NCBI GenBank assembly: GCA_937925715.1
Contig: CALAMG010000017.1
Span: 124,001 to 188,000 of the forward strand
Origin: an uncultured Collinsella sp.
GTDB lineage: Bacteria > Actinomycetota > Coriobacteriia > Coriobacteriales > Coriobacteriaceae
Reading direction: 5' to 3'
Length of the DNA stretch: 64,000 nt
In this document: piece after piece, positions 1 to 7,815 of the stretch
Position numbering within the stretch: the stretch's first letter is position 1
Layout of the letters: each line of letters opens with the position of its first letter
Translations under genes and position numbers: made by a program
The notes under the pieces: generated by a model
What the model was told of the DNA's origin: nothing
The model's input: only the letters and a program-made list of their open reading frames with translations
Database searches by the model: none

Positions 1-545
1 AGGGCGACGGTGCCTTCTACGGTCCCAAGATCGACTTCCATCTGGAGGACTCGCTCGGCCGTACCTGGCAGTGCGGTACCGTGCAGCTCGACTTCCAGAT
101 GCCGCTCAACTTTGATCTGGAGTACGTGGACGCCGACGGTACCAAGAAGCGCCCCATCATGCTGCACCGCGTATGCTTTGGCTCCATCGAGCGCTTTATC
201 GGTATTCTGATTGAGCACTTTGCGGGCAAGTTCCCCACCTGGCTGGCTCCCGTGCAGGTCAAGGCGCTTCCGGTTTCCGAGAAGAGCCGCGACTACGCCC
301 ACGAGGTGTGCGCCAAGCTGGAGGAGGCCGGCATTCGCGTGGTCTGCGACGACCGCGACGAGAAGATCGGCTACAAGATCCGCGAGGCCCGCAGCATCGA
401 CCGCGTGCCCTACATGCTCATCCTGGGCGAGAAGGAGGTCGAGGCCGGCAACATCTCCGTCCGCGATCGCTCCAACGAGACCGTTCAGATGAGCGTTGAC
501 GAGTTTGTTGCCAAGGTGACCGAGGAGATCAAGACTCGCGCCTAA
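1..545 (+). CDS. thrS: threonyl-tRNA synthetase, C-terminal part (5' end outside window)
   Basis: Charges tRNA-Thr with threonine in the cytoplasm. Only the last ~180 residues are present, read in the frame beginning at base 3. They hold the end of the class II catalytic core (GDGAFYGPKIDF, then the strand with RTWQCGTVQLDFQMP and motif 3 around GSIERFIGILIEH) and the C-terminal anticodon-binding domain (WLAPVQVKALPVS onward). The gene ends in TAA and is followed by two intrinsic terminators, so it is transcriptionally separated from the polysaccharide locus downstream. Family assignment is certain; the missing N-terminus is only due to the window edge. Confidence 0.97.
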   Translation, partial: GDGAFYGPKIDFHLEDSLGRTWQCGTVQLDFQMPLNFDLEYVDADGTKKRPIMLHRVCFGSIERFIGILIEHFAGKFPTWLAPVQVKALPVSEKSRDYAHEVCAKLEEAGIRVVCDDRDEKIGYKIREARSIDRVPYMLILGEKEVEAGNISVRDRSNETVQMSVDEFVAKVTEEIKTRA

Positions 546-567
546 GGCAAACTTCATAACAATTAAC

Positions 568-603
568 AAAGGCGACCGTTCACACAGGGCGGTCGCCTTT
601 TTT
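568..603 (+). terminator. intrinsic terminator after thrS
   Basis: Stem GGCGACCG (571-578) pairs with CGGTCGCC (590-597) around an 11-base loop and is extended by an AAA/TTT pair, followed by a run of six T. Confidence 0.9.
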
Positions 604-616
604 CATGCCGAAATAA

Positions 617-646
617 GAAAAACCGCTGGTTGAGCGGCTTTTTTTG
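617..646 (+). terminator. second intrinsic terminator hairpin
   Basis: AAACCGCT / AGCGGCTTT-type stem with a short loop around base 630, followed by seven T. It lies directly behind the thrS terminator and insulates the following locus. It may be a backup terminator, or the end of a short transcript; no open reading frame lies between the two. Confidence 0.75.
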
Positions 647-658
647 TTGCACAAAAAG

Positions 659-780
659 GTACAGGTTTTTATAGAGGGGTATGGAGATGCACCTAATGGC
701 AGTACATTTTGCGTAATCTGGGCAAACGCTGATTAATTGCACGTATAATGTCATCTGTCGAAAGATACAAAAACCTGTAC
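659..780. repeat. inverted repeat flanking the promoter region of the polysaccharide locus
   Basis: GTACAGGTTTTT at 659-670 recurs as its exact reverse complement at 769-780; A-rich sequence outside both arms extends the similarity. The 98 bp between the arms carry a TATAAT box (744-749) and a further GTACATTTTGCG motif (692-703) that resembles GTACTTTTGCG at 777-787. The arrangement fits either paired regulator sites or an invertible promoter segment; nothing in the window encodes a recombinase, so the function is open. Confidence 0.6.
744..749 (+). promoter_or_regulatory. candidate -10 box for the loaP-like gene
   Basis: Perfect TATAAT about 120 bases before the gene start. No convincing -35 box lies 16-18 bases upstream (the sequence there is GGCAAA), so the promoter probably needs an activator, in line with the GTAC motifs on both sides. 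Confidence 0.45.
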
Positions 781-871
781 TTTTGCGACTGCGCCTAGCT
801 GCGAGCGAGAAGCCTGTTCTAAACGCCCCTGCATTTGCGTGCATCGCAAAGCCAAAAGAGGGGGCGAGAAC

Positions 872-1462
872 ATGGAACAGACGGCACGGCGTCAGGAGCA
901 GCTGCCAGGCGCATTTAACGGCGCCACCACCAACAGCCAGCACGGCCGCGTCCGCTGGTATCTGGTCCACACCCCCAATGGAAAAGAGCGCGAGACCTGC
1001 GAAAAGGTCCGCCGCATTATCCCGCACGACCTTATGCAGGACGCTTTTGTGATGCAAAAGGAGTTCTGGTTTAAGCGGGACGGCGCCTGGTCGCTCCAAA
1101 CCAAACCCATGTACAAGGAATATTTCTTCGTCGCCACGCACGATGCCGCCACGCTCGATAGGGCCCTGGCCCAGTTGAGCTTTGGCTGTCGCATCGCCGG
1201 TAGTAGGGAGCGGGCGTACATGCCCATGCCAGACGATGCCCAGGATTGGTACCGCAGCGTGCTGGACGACGACGGCGTGGTGCGCAGCAGCGTTGCGCGC
1301 ATAGAAGACGGCGTGCTGCACATAGAGCAGGGTCCCTTGGTGGGGCAAGAGGCCCGTGTAAAGAAGATCGACCGTCATAAACGCTGGTGTCTGGTAGACG
1401 TGGGCGAAGGCGATTCCGCTTTTAGGGAGCTGCTTGCGCTGGACGTTCCCAGTAAGACGTAA
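872..1462 (+). CDS. loaP: NusG-family transcription antiterminator, LoaP-like
   Basis: Specialised NusG paralogue expected to bind RNA polymerase and let it read through terminators in the long polysaccharide operon that follows. The 196-residue protein has an NGN domain from about residue 26 (RWYLVHTPNGKERE) to about 115, and a C-terminal KOW motif (GPLVGQEARVKKIDRHK). The ATG at 872 was chosen because GAGGGGG lies nine bases upstream; an in-frame ATG at 839 has no ribosome binding site. LoaP proteins are known to sit first in polysaccharide or antibiotic clusters and to recognise an RNA hairpin in the target leader. Such a hairpin occurs at 1518-1535. The LoaP subgroup is inferred from position and organism type; RfaH/UpxY-like is the alternative label. 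Confidence 0.85.
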   Translation: MEQTARRQEQLPGAFNGATTNSQHGRVRWYLVHTPNGKERETCEKVRRIIPHDLMQDAFVMQKEFWFKRDGAWSLQTKPMYKEYFFVATHDAATLDRALAQLSFGCRIAGSRERAYMPMPDDAQDWYRSVLDDDGVVRSSVARIEDGVLHIEQGPLVGQEARVKKIDRHKRWCLVDVGEGDSAFRELLALDVPSKT

Positions 1463-1509
1463 GGGAGACGTTGTACCAGCGATTTATTTGGTTTTTTGGA
1501 TTCATAGAT

Positions 1510-1535
1510 GGGGGGGGGTTCCTGGGGACAGGAAC
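1510..1535 (+). promoter_or_regulatory. leader hairpin with GNRA-type loop and poly-G tract (candidate LoaP target)
   Basis: GTTCCTG (1518-1524), loop GGGA, CAGGAAC (1529-1535) form a perfect 7-bp stem in the 120-base leader between the antiterminator gene and the operon. Nine G residues (1510-1518) run into the 5' arm. It lies ~50 bases upstream of the first operon start. A LoaP-recognition role is inferred from known LoaP biology. A repetitive extragenic palindrome is the alternative, since a GGGGAC/GAACGT motif also appears in the palindrome at 57338-57385. Confidence 0.5.
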
Positions 1536-1583
1536 GTGAGTTTTATTGTGGCTGCTAAGGAAATGACAGAGAGGTGTACATCA

Positions 1584-2249
1584 ATGGGGGATGCACTGGC
1601 TTTCGATCGGATAAAGCCGAGCGGTACGCTTGGCTATCGTTTTGTTAAGAGGCTGTTTGACCTTGTGTTCAGTCTTTTGATGAGTGTTCTACTGCTTATT
1701 CCTATTGCTGTTGTGTGTGCACTCATTAGCCTTGAATCGCCCGGCAGTCCTATGTATGCGCAAGAGCGTGTTGGTAAGGGCGGAAAGACAATCAGGATTT
1801 TTAAGCTTCGCAGCATGGTCGCCGATGCTGGCAACGTGCAGAAGTATCTGAGCCCTGAGCAGCTGCATCAGTGGGAAGTCGAGCGCAAGGTCGACGATGA
1901 CCCCCGCATTACCAAGGTTGGTCTATTCATTCGCAAATGCTCTATCGACGAGATGCCTCAGTTTCTCAATGTGCTAAACGGCGACCTTTCTGTTATTGGG
2001 CCTCGCCCCATTACAAGGGATGAGCTTGAACAGCATTTTACGGATGAGGAGAAGGCCGAACTGCTTTCTGTTCAGCCTGGCATTACTGGGCTTTGGCAAG
2101 CAACGGATCGAAATGAAGCGACGTTCGAGAGCGGCTTGCGACAAAAGATTGAACTTCGTTACGTTCAAAACCGCTGTTTTCGCATGGACTGGAAATGCTT
2201 CACGGGCACCTTTGGTGCAATGTTCGGCAAGGAGAGGACGGGTCGTTAA
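1584..2249 (+). CDS. undecaprenyl-phosphate sugar phosphotransferase (initiating monotopic PGT)
   Basis: Starts repeat-unit assembly by moving a sugar-1-phosphate from a nucleotide sugar to undecaprenyl phosphate at the membrane. The protein has 221 residues, the size of a minimal bacterial sugar transferase domain without the N-terminal WbaP/WcaJ extension. A membrane helix spans residues 24-48 (FDLVFSLLMSVLLLIPIAVV), the QERVGKGGK and FKLRSM motifs follow, and the catalytic Asp-Glu pair sits at 122-123 in SIDEMPQ, then DLSVIGPRP and PGITGLWQ. ATG 1584 has GAGAGGTG eight bases upstream. The frame stays open to 1434, but those codons overlap the preceding gene and lack a binding site. The sugar specificity cannot be read from the sequence. 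Confidence 0.92.
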   Translation: MGDALAFDRIKPSGTLGYRFVKRLFDLVFSLLMSVLLLIPIAVVCALISLESPGSPMYAQERVGKGGKTIRIFKLRSMVADAGNVQKYLSPEQLHQWEVERKVDDDPRITKVGLFIRKCSIDEMPQFLNVLNGDLSVIGPRPITRDELEQHFTDEEKAELLSVQPGITGLWQATDRNEATFESGLRQKIELRYVQNRCFRMDWKCFTGTFGAMFGKERTGR

Positions 2250-3377
2250 ATGGCTAATCCAATTCGTGTCGCACAGATAGTCGGAAAGATGAATGGCGGC
2301 GGCGTTGAGGCCGTCGTTATGAATTACTACCGTCATATCGATCGCAGTAAAGTGCAGTTCGATTTCCTTGTCGATTCCGATTCGACTCTTGTGCCCCGCG
2401 AGGAGATTGAATCGCTCGGTGGCCGAGTCTTCGAGATTCCGCCCTATCAGCATGTAATTGAATACCAGCGAGAGCTCCTCCGTCTCTTTAGACAAGAGGG
2501 CTGGAAGATCGTGCATAGTCACATCAACGCTCTTTCCGTCTTTCCGCTTCGCGCGGCAAAGAAGGCCGGCGTTCCTGTGCGTATCGCCCATAGCCACTCT
2601 ACGAGTGGCAAGGGTGAGTATGCCAAGAACGCCCTTAAGACCGTGCTGAAAACCCAGGCAAATCGATATCCCACGAATAAAGTTGCCTGTAGTGAGTTTG
2701 CAGGGAAATGGCTGTTTGGCCGCAAAACGTCATTTTCTGTTATGAATAACGCCATTGATATAAGCCAGTTTTCTCCTAATTCGGATACTCGAATACATGT
2801 TAGGAAACAGCTCGGCATTGCAGATGATACCTTCCTTATTGGACACGTCGGAAGGTTTGTCGATCAGAAGAACCATGACTTTCTATTAGCTGTTTTTAGA
2901 GAGGTTCTTTCCCATGAGCCAAATTCAGTGCTCGCACTTGTGGGAAACGGGCCACTGCTGGAGCATGTTAAAAAGATGTCAATTGATTTGGGCATATCGG
3001 ATTCTATCTTATTTCTAGGGATTAGATCCGATGTTGCAAGTTTATATCAAGCTTTTGATGTCTTTTGTCTTCCAAGCAAATATGAAGGACTTCCCGTTGT
3101 TGGAGTTGAATGCCAAGCTAGCGGAACTCCAATCTTGGCATCGGATGCAATCACATCTGAAATCAAATTGACTTCCCTTATGGAGTTTGAGCGGCTGAGT
3201 TCTAGCCCTCAAAAATGGTGTGAGCATTTGATCTCCATGAGGAAGATAGACGCTGATCAAAATGATTCAGAGGGCTTGAAGGCTTTTGATGTGTCTGCTG
3301 CTTCAAAACGTCTCGAGGATTATTACTCCCACTGTCTCAAAAAGGTGTCGCCTAGTAAAGCGATTGCAGATAAATAG
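2250..3377 (+). CDS. glycosyltransferase family 4 (GT-B fold)
   Basis: Adds a sugar to the lipid-linked repeat unit on the cytoplasmic face. The 375-residue protein has an N-terminal Rossmann half beginning RVAQIVGKMNGGGVEAVV, typical of EpsF/CapM-like enzymes, the linker region around LIGHVGRFVDQKNHDF, and a C-terminal donor-binding half with SKYEGLPVVGVE, the EX7E-type motif of GT4 enzymes. The ATG at 2250 directly follows the stop of the preceding gene, so the two are translationally coupled. A paralogue with the same architecture lies at 5490-6590. Donor and acceptor are unknown. Confidence 0.9.
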   Translation: MANPIRVAQIVGKMNGGGVEAVVMNYYRHIDRSKVQFDFLVDSDSTLVPREEIESLGGRVFEIPPYQHVIEYQRELLRLFRQEGWKIVHSHINALSVFPLRAAKKAGVPVRIAHSHSTSGKGEYAKNALKTVLKTQANRYPTNKVACSEFAGKWLFGRKTSFSVMNNAIDISQFSPNSDTRIHVRKQLGIADDTFLIGHVGRFVDQKNHDFLLAVFREVLSHEPNSVLALVGNGPLLEHVKKMSIDLGISDSILFLGIRSDVASLYQAFDVFCLPSKYEGLPVVGVECQASGTPILASDAITSEIKLTSLMEFERLSSSPQKWCEHLISMRKIDADQNDSEGLKAFDVSAASKRLEDYYSHCLKKVSPSKAIADK

Positions 3378-3399
3378 AGGTTTGGAGAAAACCAAAACT

Positions 3400-4389
3400 A
3401 TGAAACTGAGTTTTATTGTTCCTATTTATAACGTGGAGGATTACCTCCTCGATTGTTGTAAAAGTATCTTAAATCAGGTTGACAGTACTTGTGAAGTGCT
3501 TCTTGTGGATGACGGCTCGACTGATAGGTCTTCGCAAATTGCTGATGATATTGCACGCGAACATGATCGTGTAACTGTTATTCATAAGGAAAACGGTGGC
3601 TTAGCTTCTGCTCGAAATACAGGATTAGATGCTGCTTCAGGAGATTACGTTGCGTTTGTTGATTCGGACGATCTAATTACTGAGAACTGCCTCCCCGCTA
3701 TTCTCCATGAGCTTGAAGATACTAAGCCTGATATTTTGTTTCTGGATAGCTGCAAGCTATACCCTGACGGAACTAAAAAATCAATCGGCTATCATATTGA
3801 TCCCGGTTCCATTAATCGAAAAAGTAAGAGCGAAGTTCTTTGCTACTTGTCTGGTCTGCCTAAGTTTCCTGACAGCGCATGTATGAAAATATATAGACGT
3901 GCATTTTTGTTTAACTGTGGGCTTAGGTTTCCTGAGGACGGACGTGTCTCAGAGGACCTAAATTTCGTAATGAATAGTCTTCTTGACGCTGAGACTTATT
4001 CTGCACTTGATTTGAATTATTACGAATATCGTCAAAATAGAGCGGGCTCTATCACTGATGCAGTTGGTCTCAAGCATTTTCAAGGCCTCCAGCAGTTTAT
4101 CGAAGATGCTATTCCCGTTCTTTGTGACTCTGACTATAGGCCCAAGAATAATGATTGTGCTTGCTGTTTAAGCTTCGTTGCGTATGAGTACTCAATTATG
4201 TTGTGGATGCTCAGTGCAATTCCGGGCTCAAAATTAGACGAAGCCGTCGCTTATTTAACGAACTATCGATGGCTTATGAATTATGCGGGTGGAAGAAGGG
4301 CCCAAATGACTCGTACCGCGCTGAGTCTTTTGGGGGTACGGAAAACATCTTCCCTGCTTAGCATTTATATGAAAGTGAGGCGAAACTAA
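3400..4389 (+). CDS. glycosyltransferase family 2 (GT-A fold)
   Basis: Inverting glycosyltransferase of the operon, 329 residues. The family 2 core is complete: LSFIVPIYNVEDYL at the start, VDDGSTD around residues 37-42, KENGGLASARNTGLD at 63-77 and the metal-binding DSDD at 88-91. ATG 3400 was chosen because the GT2 fold begins immediately (MKLSFIVP) and GGAG lies upstream; the open frame back to 3286 overlaps the previous gene. The stop overlaps the ATG of the next gene (TAATG). Substrate unknown; the C-terminal 150 residues are not recognisable beyond the family. Confidence 0.9.
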   Translation: MKLSFIVPIYNVEDYLLDCCKSILNQVDSTCEVLLVDDGSTDRSSQIADDIAREHDRVTVIHKENGGLASARNTGLDAASGDYVAFVDSDDLITENCLPAILHELEDTKPDILFLDSCKLYPDGTKKSIGYHIDPGSINRKSKSEVLCYLSGLPKFPDSACMKIYRRAFLFNCGLRFPEDGRVSEDLNFVMNSLLDAETYSALDLNYYEYRQNRAGSITDAVGLKHFQGLQQFIEDAIPVLCDSDYRPKNNDCACCLSFVAYEYSIMLWMLSAIPGSKLDEAVAYLTNYRWLMNYAGGRRAQMTRTALSLLGVRKTSSLLSIYMKVRRN

Positions 4390-5489
4390 TGAAAGCTGCT
4401 ATTGTCACGCTTCATCGGGTTTACAACTACGGTTCTGTTTTGCAGGCATATGCAACCCAAAAGGTATTCGAAAAGCATGGCTGCGAGACGAGCATTGTCG
4501 ACTATATAACTGAGCAGCGAACGCTAAAACGTATCTTCTTCAAACCTCCTGCTGATCCTAGCATCAAAGGCGTTAAAAGAGTTGTCTATCAAATTGCTAA
4601 AATTGGCTCGCTTGCACTTAAAGAACTCACTTTTGGCTCATTTGTACAGAAGACAATGCGGCTTACAAAGCGATATGTGACCGCCGACGATTTAGCTGTA
4701 GATCCTCCCCGCGCCGATGTCTATGTGAGCGGAAGCGATCAGGTTTGGAATAGTAAATATAATGAGGGGATTGACAGGGGCTTTTTCCTGGATTTTGTTC
4801 CTTCGGGTCGAAAGAAAATTTCTTTTGCGTCTAGTTTCGGCAAATCTGCACTCGACGAGTGGGAAAAAGAGCAGACGCGTTTCTATTTGAGTCAGTACGC
4901 TGCCATTTCTGTTCGTGAGGATTCTGCTGTAGAAATAGTGGAGGACCTTGGTGTGCAGGGCGCTGTGCAGGTCATTGATCCAACACTACAGCTTACTAAA
5001 TCGGAGTGGCAACCACTTGCGTCTCCTCGTTTGGTTAAGGAGCCCTACTTGGCTCTTATGCTTCTTTACAATGAAGACAATGGCGCGACGGAAATTGCTC
5101 GTCAAATTGCCGACGAGAGGGGCTTGAAGCTCGTTAAGATTTCATGGGAAATGAAAAAGCCCGAGGCTGTTGATAAGTTGTTTACGCATAGGTCCCCAGC
5201 AGATTTTCTATCCTTGTTTTCCAATGCCGATTTTGTTGTGACCAACTCGTTCCATGGACTTGCATTTTCTCTGATTTTTGAACGCCAGTTTTTGGTTGTT
5301 CCTAGAAATGAGTTTAACTCCAGAATTGATTCGCTTCTCAGCCTAGTTGGTTTGTCGGATCGACTTGTAAAAAAGCCTTTAGACTCTAATCAATCTTTGC
5401 CTGTCATTGATTATTCGCATGTAAACAAGGCGCTTAATGCTGCGCGCCTTGATGCGGATAGATATATCGACGAGGCGTTGGGTGAATAA
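4389..5489 (+). CDS. polysaccharide pyruvyl transferase family protein
   Basis: Member of the family that includes enzymes putting a pyruvate ketal on sugar residues of surface polymers (CsaB, WcaK and relatives). In 366 residues the hallmarks are the N-terminal VTLHRVYNYGSVLQAYA, the central VYVSGSDQVWN, SFASSFGKSAL, and the C-terminal TNSFHGLAFS motif. It overlaps the previous stop by one base, so it belongs to the operon. A second member is at 8778-9851, and each co-occurs with a ferredoxin/FrhB protein (9851, 12439). Pyruvylation itself is an inference from the family name; many gut-bacterial members have no assigned substrate. Confidence 0.88.
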   Translation: MKAAIVTLHRVYNYGSVLQAYATQKVFEKHGCETSIVDYITEQRTLKRIFFKPPADPSIKGVKRVVYQIAKIGSLALKELTFGSFVQKTMRLTKRYVTADDLAVDPPRADVYVSGSDQVWNSKYNEGIDRGFFLDFVPSGRKKISFASSFGKSALDEWEKEQTRFYLSQYAAISVREDSAVEIVEDLGVQGAVQVIDPTLQLTKSEWQPLASPRLVKEPYLALMLLYNEDNGATEIARQIADERGLKLVKISWEMKKPEAVDKLFTHRSPADFLSLFSNADFVVTNSFHGLAFSLIFERQFLVVPRNEFNSRIDSLLSLVGLSDRLVKKPLDSNQSLPVIDYSHVNKALNAARLDADRYIDEALGE

Positions 5490-6590
5490 ATGTTTAATGT
5501 ATTACACGTGATGTATGGGGCTGATGCCGGTGGCATTTCATCAGTTATTCTTAATTATTACAGACACCTTGTAGAACATGGCTTTCATTTTGATTTGGCA
5601 TTAACTTCAGATCAAATTGGTCTTAATGCCAAGCGCTTTCGTGAGCTAGGTTCCCACATATATCGACTTCCTTCGAAGAGCGAGGGAATTGGTGCCTATG
5701 AGACAGCCTTAGCCAATCTGCTTAAGGACAATTCCTATGATGCGGTTCATGTTCATGAAAATGAAACCTCTTACGTTGCCCTTCGGGTTGCTCGAAAGTG
5801 TGGTGTGCCTGTTAGAATCGCGCATTCCCACACTACATCACCGTGTTATTCATTTCGCGACCATTTAAGAAGGGTTTCCGGCTGTGTTCTAAATGGCCGT
5901 TATGCTACATGCTTAATCTCCTGTGGGAAGCTTGCCGGTGAACGCGTTTTCGGTAAATGGCGTTGGCGAATGGGGAAGGTGCAGTTTTTGCCCAATGCCA
6001 TTGATACTGGTTCATATACATTCGATCCGTCCGTTAGGCGCGCCGTGCGTCAGGAGCTTGGGTTCAACGAGGAATTCGTTGTTGGTATGGTTGGTAGACT
6101 GTCTAAACAAAAAAATTATCCTCTTGCTCTGAAAATAGCGAGCACTTTTGACAAGAATTGTAATGTGCGATTTGTTGCGGCTGGAAACGGCGAGCTTGAG
6201 AGTGAGATATCCTCTGCGATTGAGGCATGTGGATGCGGCGATCGATTTAAGCTCCTTGGAAGACGATCTGATACCGCAAGGTTGTATCAGGCGTTTGACG
6301 CGTTTATGTTGACTTCTCTGTATGAGGGTTTTCCGGTTGTTGGCGTTGAGGCTTCGGCTTCGGGGCTTCCCCTTCTTGTTTCTCAAACGATTACGCCTGA
6401 GCTTAAAAAATGCGGCGAAGTGTCTTATTTGCCGCTCGATCGTCCTGATTTGTGGGTGGATGAGATCAAAAGACTCTCAATGATTTCTCAAGATTTGCCG
6501 AGGACTAACCGGGCTAAGGCAGCCGGTTTTGATCTTGAAGATTGCTGGAGAATTCTTGCCGGGATTTACTGCGGGGAATTAAATGTCTAG
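5490..6590 (+). CDS. glycosyltransferase family 4 (GT-B fold)
   Basis: Second GT4 enzyme of the locus, 366 residues, paralogous to the one at 2250: both open with a glycine-rich GGISSV/GGVEAV loop and carry RIAHSHTT. The C-terminal half has VGMVGRLSKQKNYPL and the donor-site motif SLYEGFPVVGVEAS. ATG 5490 follows the preceding stop without a gap; its own stop overlaps the polymerase gene. It should act on a different acceptor from its paralogue, but that cannot be read here. Confidence 0.9.
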   Translation: MFNVLHVMYGADAGGISSVILNYYRHLVEHGFHFDLALTSDQIGLNAKRFRELGSHIYRLPSKSEGIGAYETALANLLKDNSYDAVHVHENETSYVALRVARKCGVPVRIAHSHTTSPCYSFRDHLRRVSGCVLNGRYATCLISCGKLAGERVFGKWRWRMGKVQFLPNAIDTGSYTFDPSVRRAVRQELGFNEEFVVGMVGRLSKQKNYPLALKIASTFDKNCNVRFVAAGNGELESEISSAIEACGCGDRFKLLGRRSDTARLYQAFDAFMLTSLYEGFPVVGVEASASGLPLLVSQTITPELKKCGEVSYLPLDRPDLWVDEIKRLSMISQDLPRTNRAKAAGFDLEDCWRILAGIYCGELNV

Positions 6591-7815
6591 TTTTGCTTTG
6601 AATAAACGCGGATTAAATTCTGCGAGGCGTTCGTTATCGGTTCTTTTTTTGTTTCTGCTTATAGGTTTGATTTATGTGACATTTGGCAATCTTCTAGCAG
6701 GTGCTGGCCGAATTGTTCCCTTTAGAGATCAGTTGAAGATGGCAATGTCCGCAGTCGGATTGTGCGTATTGCTTCGCCTTTCTTGTCGTGCAGACCTTGT
6801 ATTTGGCAAGGACATGCTCGGACTTTTATTGGTGTTTGGTATTGTAATTTTGGTACCAACTTGCTTCTATTACCTCAGCGGGTACGTTAGTTTTCAGTAC
6901 GGTTTGCTTCAAATATCCTTATCCATTCTATGGATTGCTGTTTTCGCTCTTTCCTATTGGTCTGGATATAAGAATCCCTTTCTACTTGAACGACTTGGAT
7001 GGATGGGCCTTGCAGTCCCTATTGTTTTTGTGCTCTTCGCCGGAGTTAGAACCCATATCAATGAGATTGGTTGGACAGAATCTGTAACTATGGCGTATTA
7101 CGCCCTGTTTCTGCTGCCTTTTGTCTTACTGTTGCACAATAAAACAATTCGTTGGGTATTTGTTGCAATAATTTTCGCCACACTTCTCCTGTCTTCTAAG
7201 AGAGGTGGATTCATTGCTTTTTTCCTGGCTCTTATTGTTTATGCCGTGGTTGAGTGGCAGATGGCTGGAAAGGGAGATCCTAAAAGGGTCCTGCTTATCC
7301 TTGGTTCTGTAATACTTGCGATGGCTTTCTACTATTTTTTCACTTCATTTACAAAAGCAAACAATCTGGCAATGTTAGATCGTCTTGAAAATCTTGCAAA
7401 TGATGATGGCTCGGGTAGACCGGATGTCTGGGCTTGTGTCTGGAGAATGATACTAGCTTCTGATCCAATGTCACTTCTTATTGGCCATGGTTTTAATACG
7501 GTATATCGAGCTTCCCCTATGGGCCTTAGCGCTCACAATGACTTTCTTGAAGTCATTTATGACTATGGCCTTATTGGGTTTTTACTTTATTTGCGACTTT
7601 ATTATCACGTCTGGCAATTGTATCTGCGTGTCAAGTCCGATTGTTCTCAGCTCGCGCCGGCATTCGCAGCATCTCTGGTGCTGATGATTTTCATGTCGTG
7701 TATGGCGCACTTGATTATTTACCCAACTCATTTTTTGCTTCTGTGTATGTTTTGGGGCGTTATTGCCGGCTATCTTAAATCGAAGGGATCTGTGAGTCCT
7801 CGTGGATATATGTAG
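6583..7815 (+). CDS. O-antigen/capsule polymerase, Wzy-like membrane protein
   Basis: Expected to polymerise lipid-linked repeat units on the outer face of the membrane. The 410 residues contain about ten to eleven hydrophobic segments (for example 20-36, 92-118, 133-148, 165-178, 188-201, 208-220, 238-255) and a larger loop around residues 265-325. That loop contains SGRPDVWACVWRMI and GHGFNTVYR, the layout of the Wzy_C/O-antigen ligase superfamily, followed by SAHNDFLEVIYDYGLIG, where the HND motif is typical. It overlaps the preceding gene by 8 bases and the next by 14. Polymerase rather than ligase is inferred from the accompanying Wzx and initiating transferase. Confidence 0.87.
   Translation: MSSFALNKRGLNSARRSLSVLFLFLLIGLIYVTFGNLLAGAGRIVPFRDQLKMAMSAVGLCVLLRLSCRADLVFGKDMLGLLLVFGIVILVPTCFYYLSGYVSFQYGLLQISLSILWIAVFALSYWSGYKNPFLLERLGWMGLAVPIVFVLFAGVRTHINEIGWTESVTMAYYALFLLPFVLLLHNKTIRWVFVAIIFATLLLSSKRGGFIAFFLALIVYAVVEWQMAGKGDPKRVLLILGSVILAMAFYYFFTSFTKANNLAMLDRLENLANDDGSGRPDVWACVWRMILASDPMSLLIGHGFNTVYRASPMGLSAHNDFLEVIYDYGLIGFLLYLRLYYHVWQLYLRVKSDCSQLAPAFAASLVLMIFMSCMAHLIIYPTHFLLLCMFWGVIAGYLKSKGSVSPRGYM

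Noticed and set aside
1434..1583. Extended N-terminus for the sugar-phosphate transferase
   Set aside because: It overlaps the antiterminator gene in another frame, lacks a ribosome binding site and would read through the leader hairpin.
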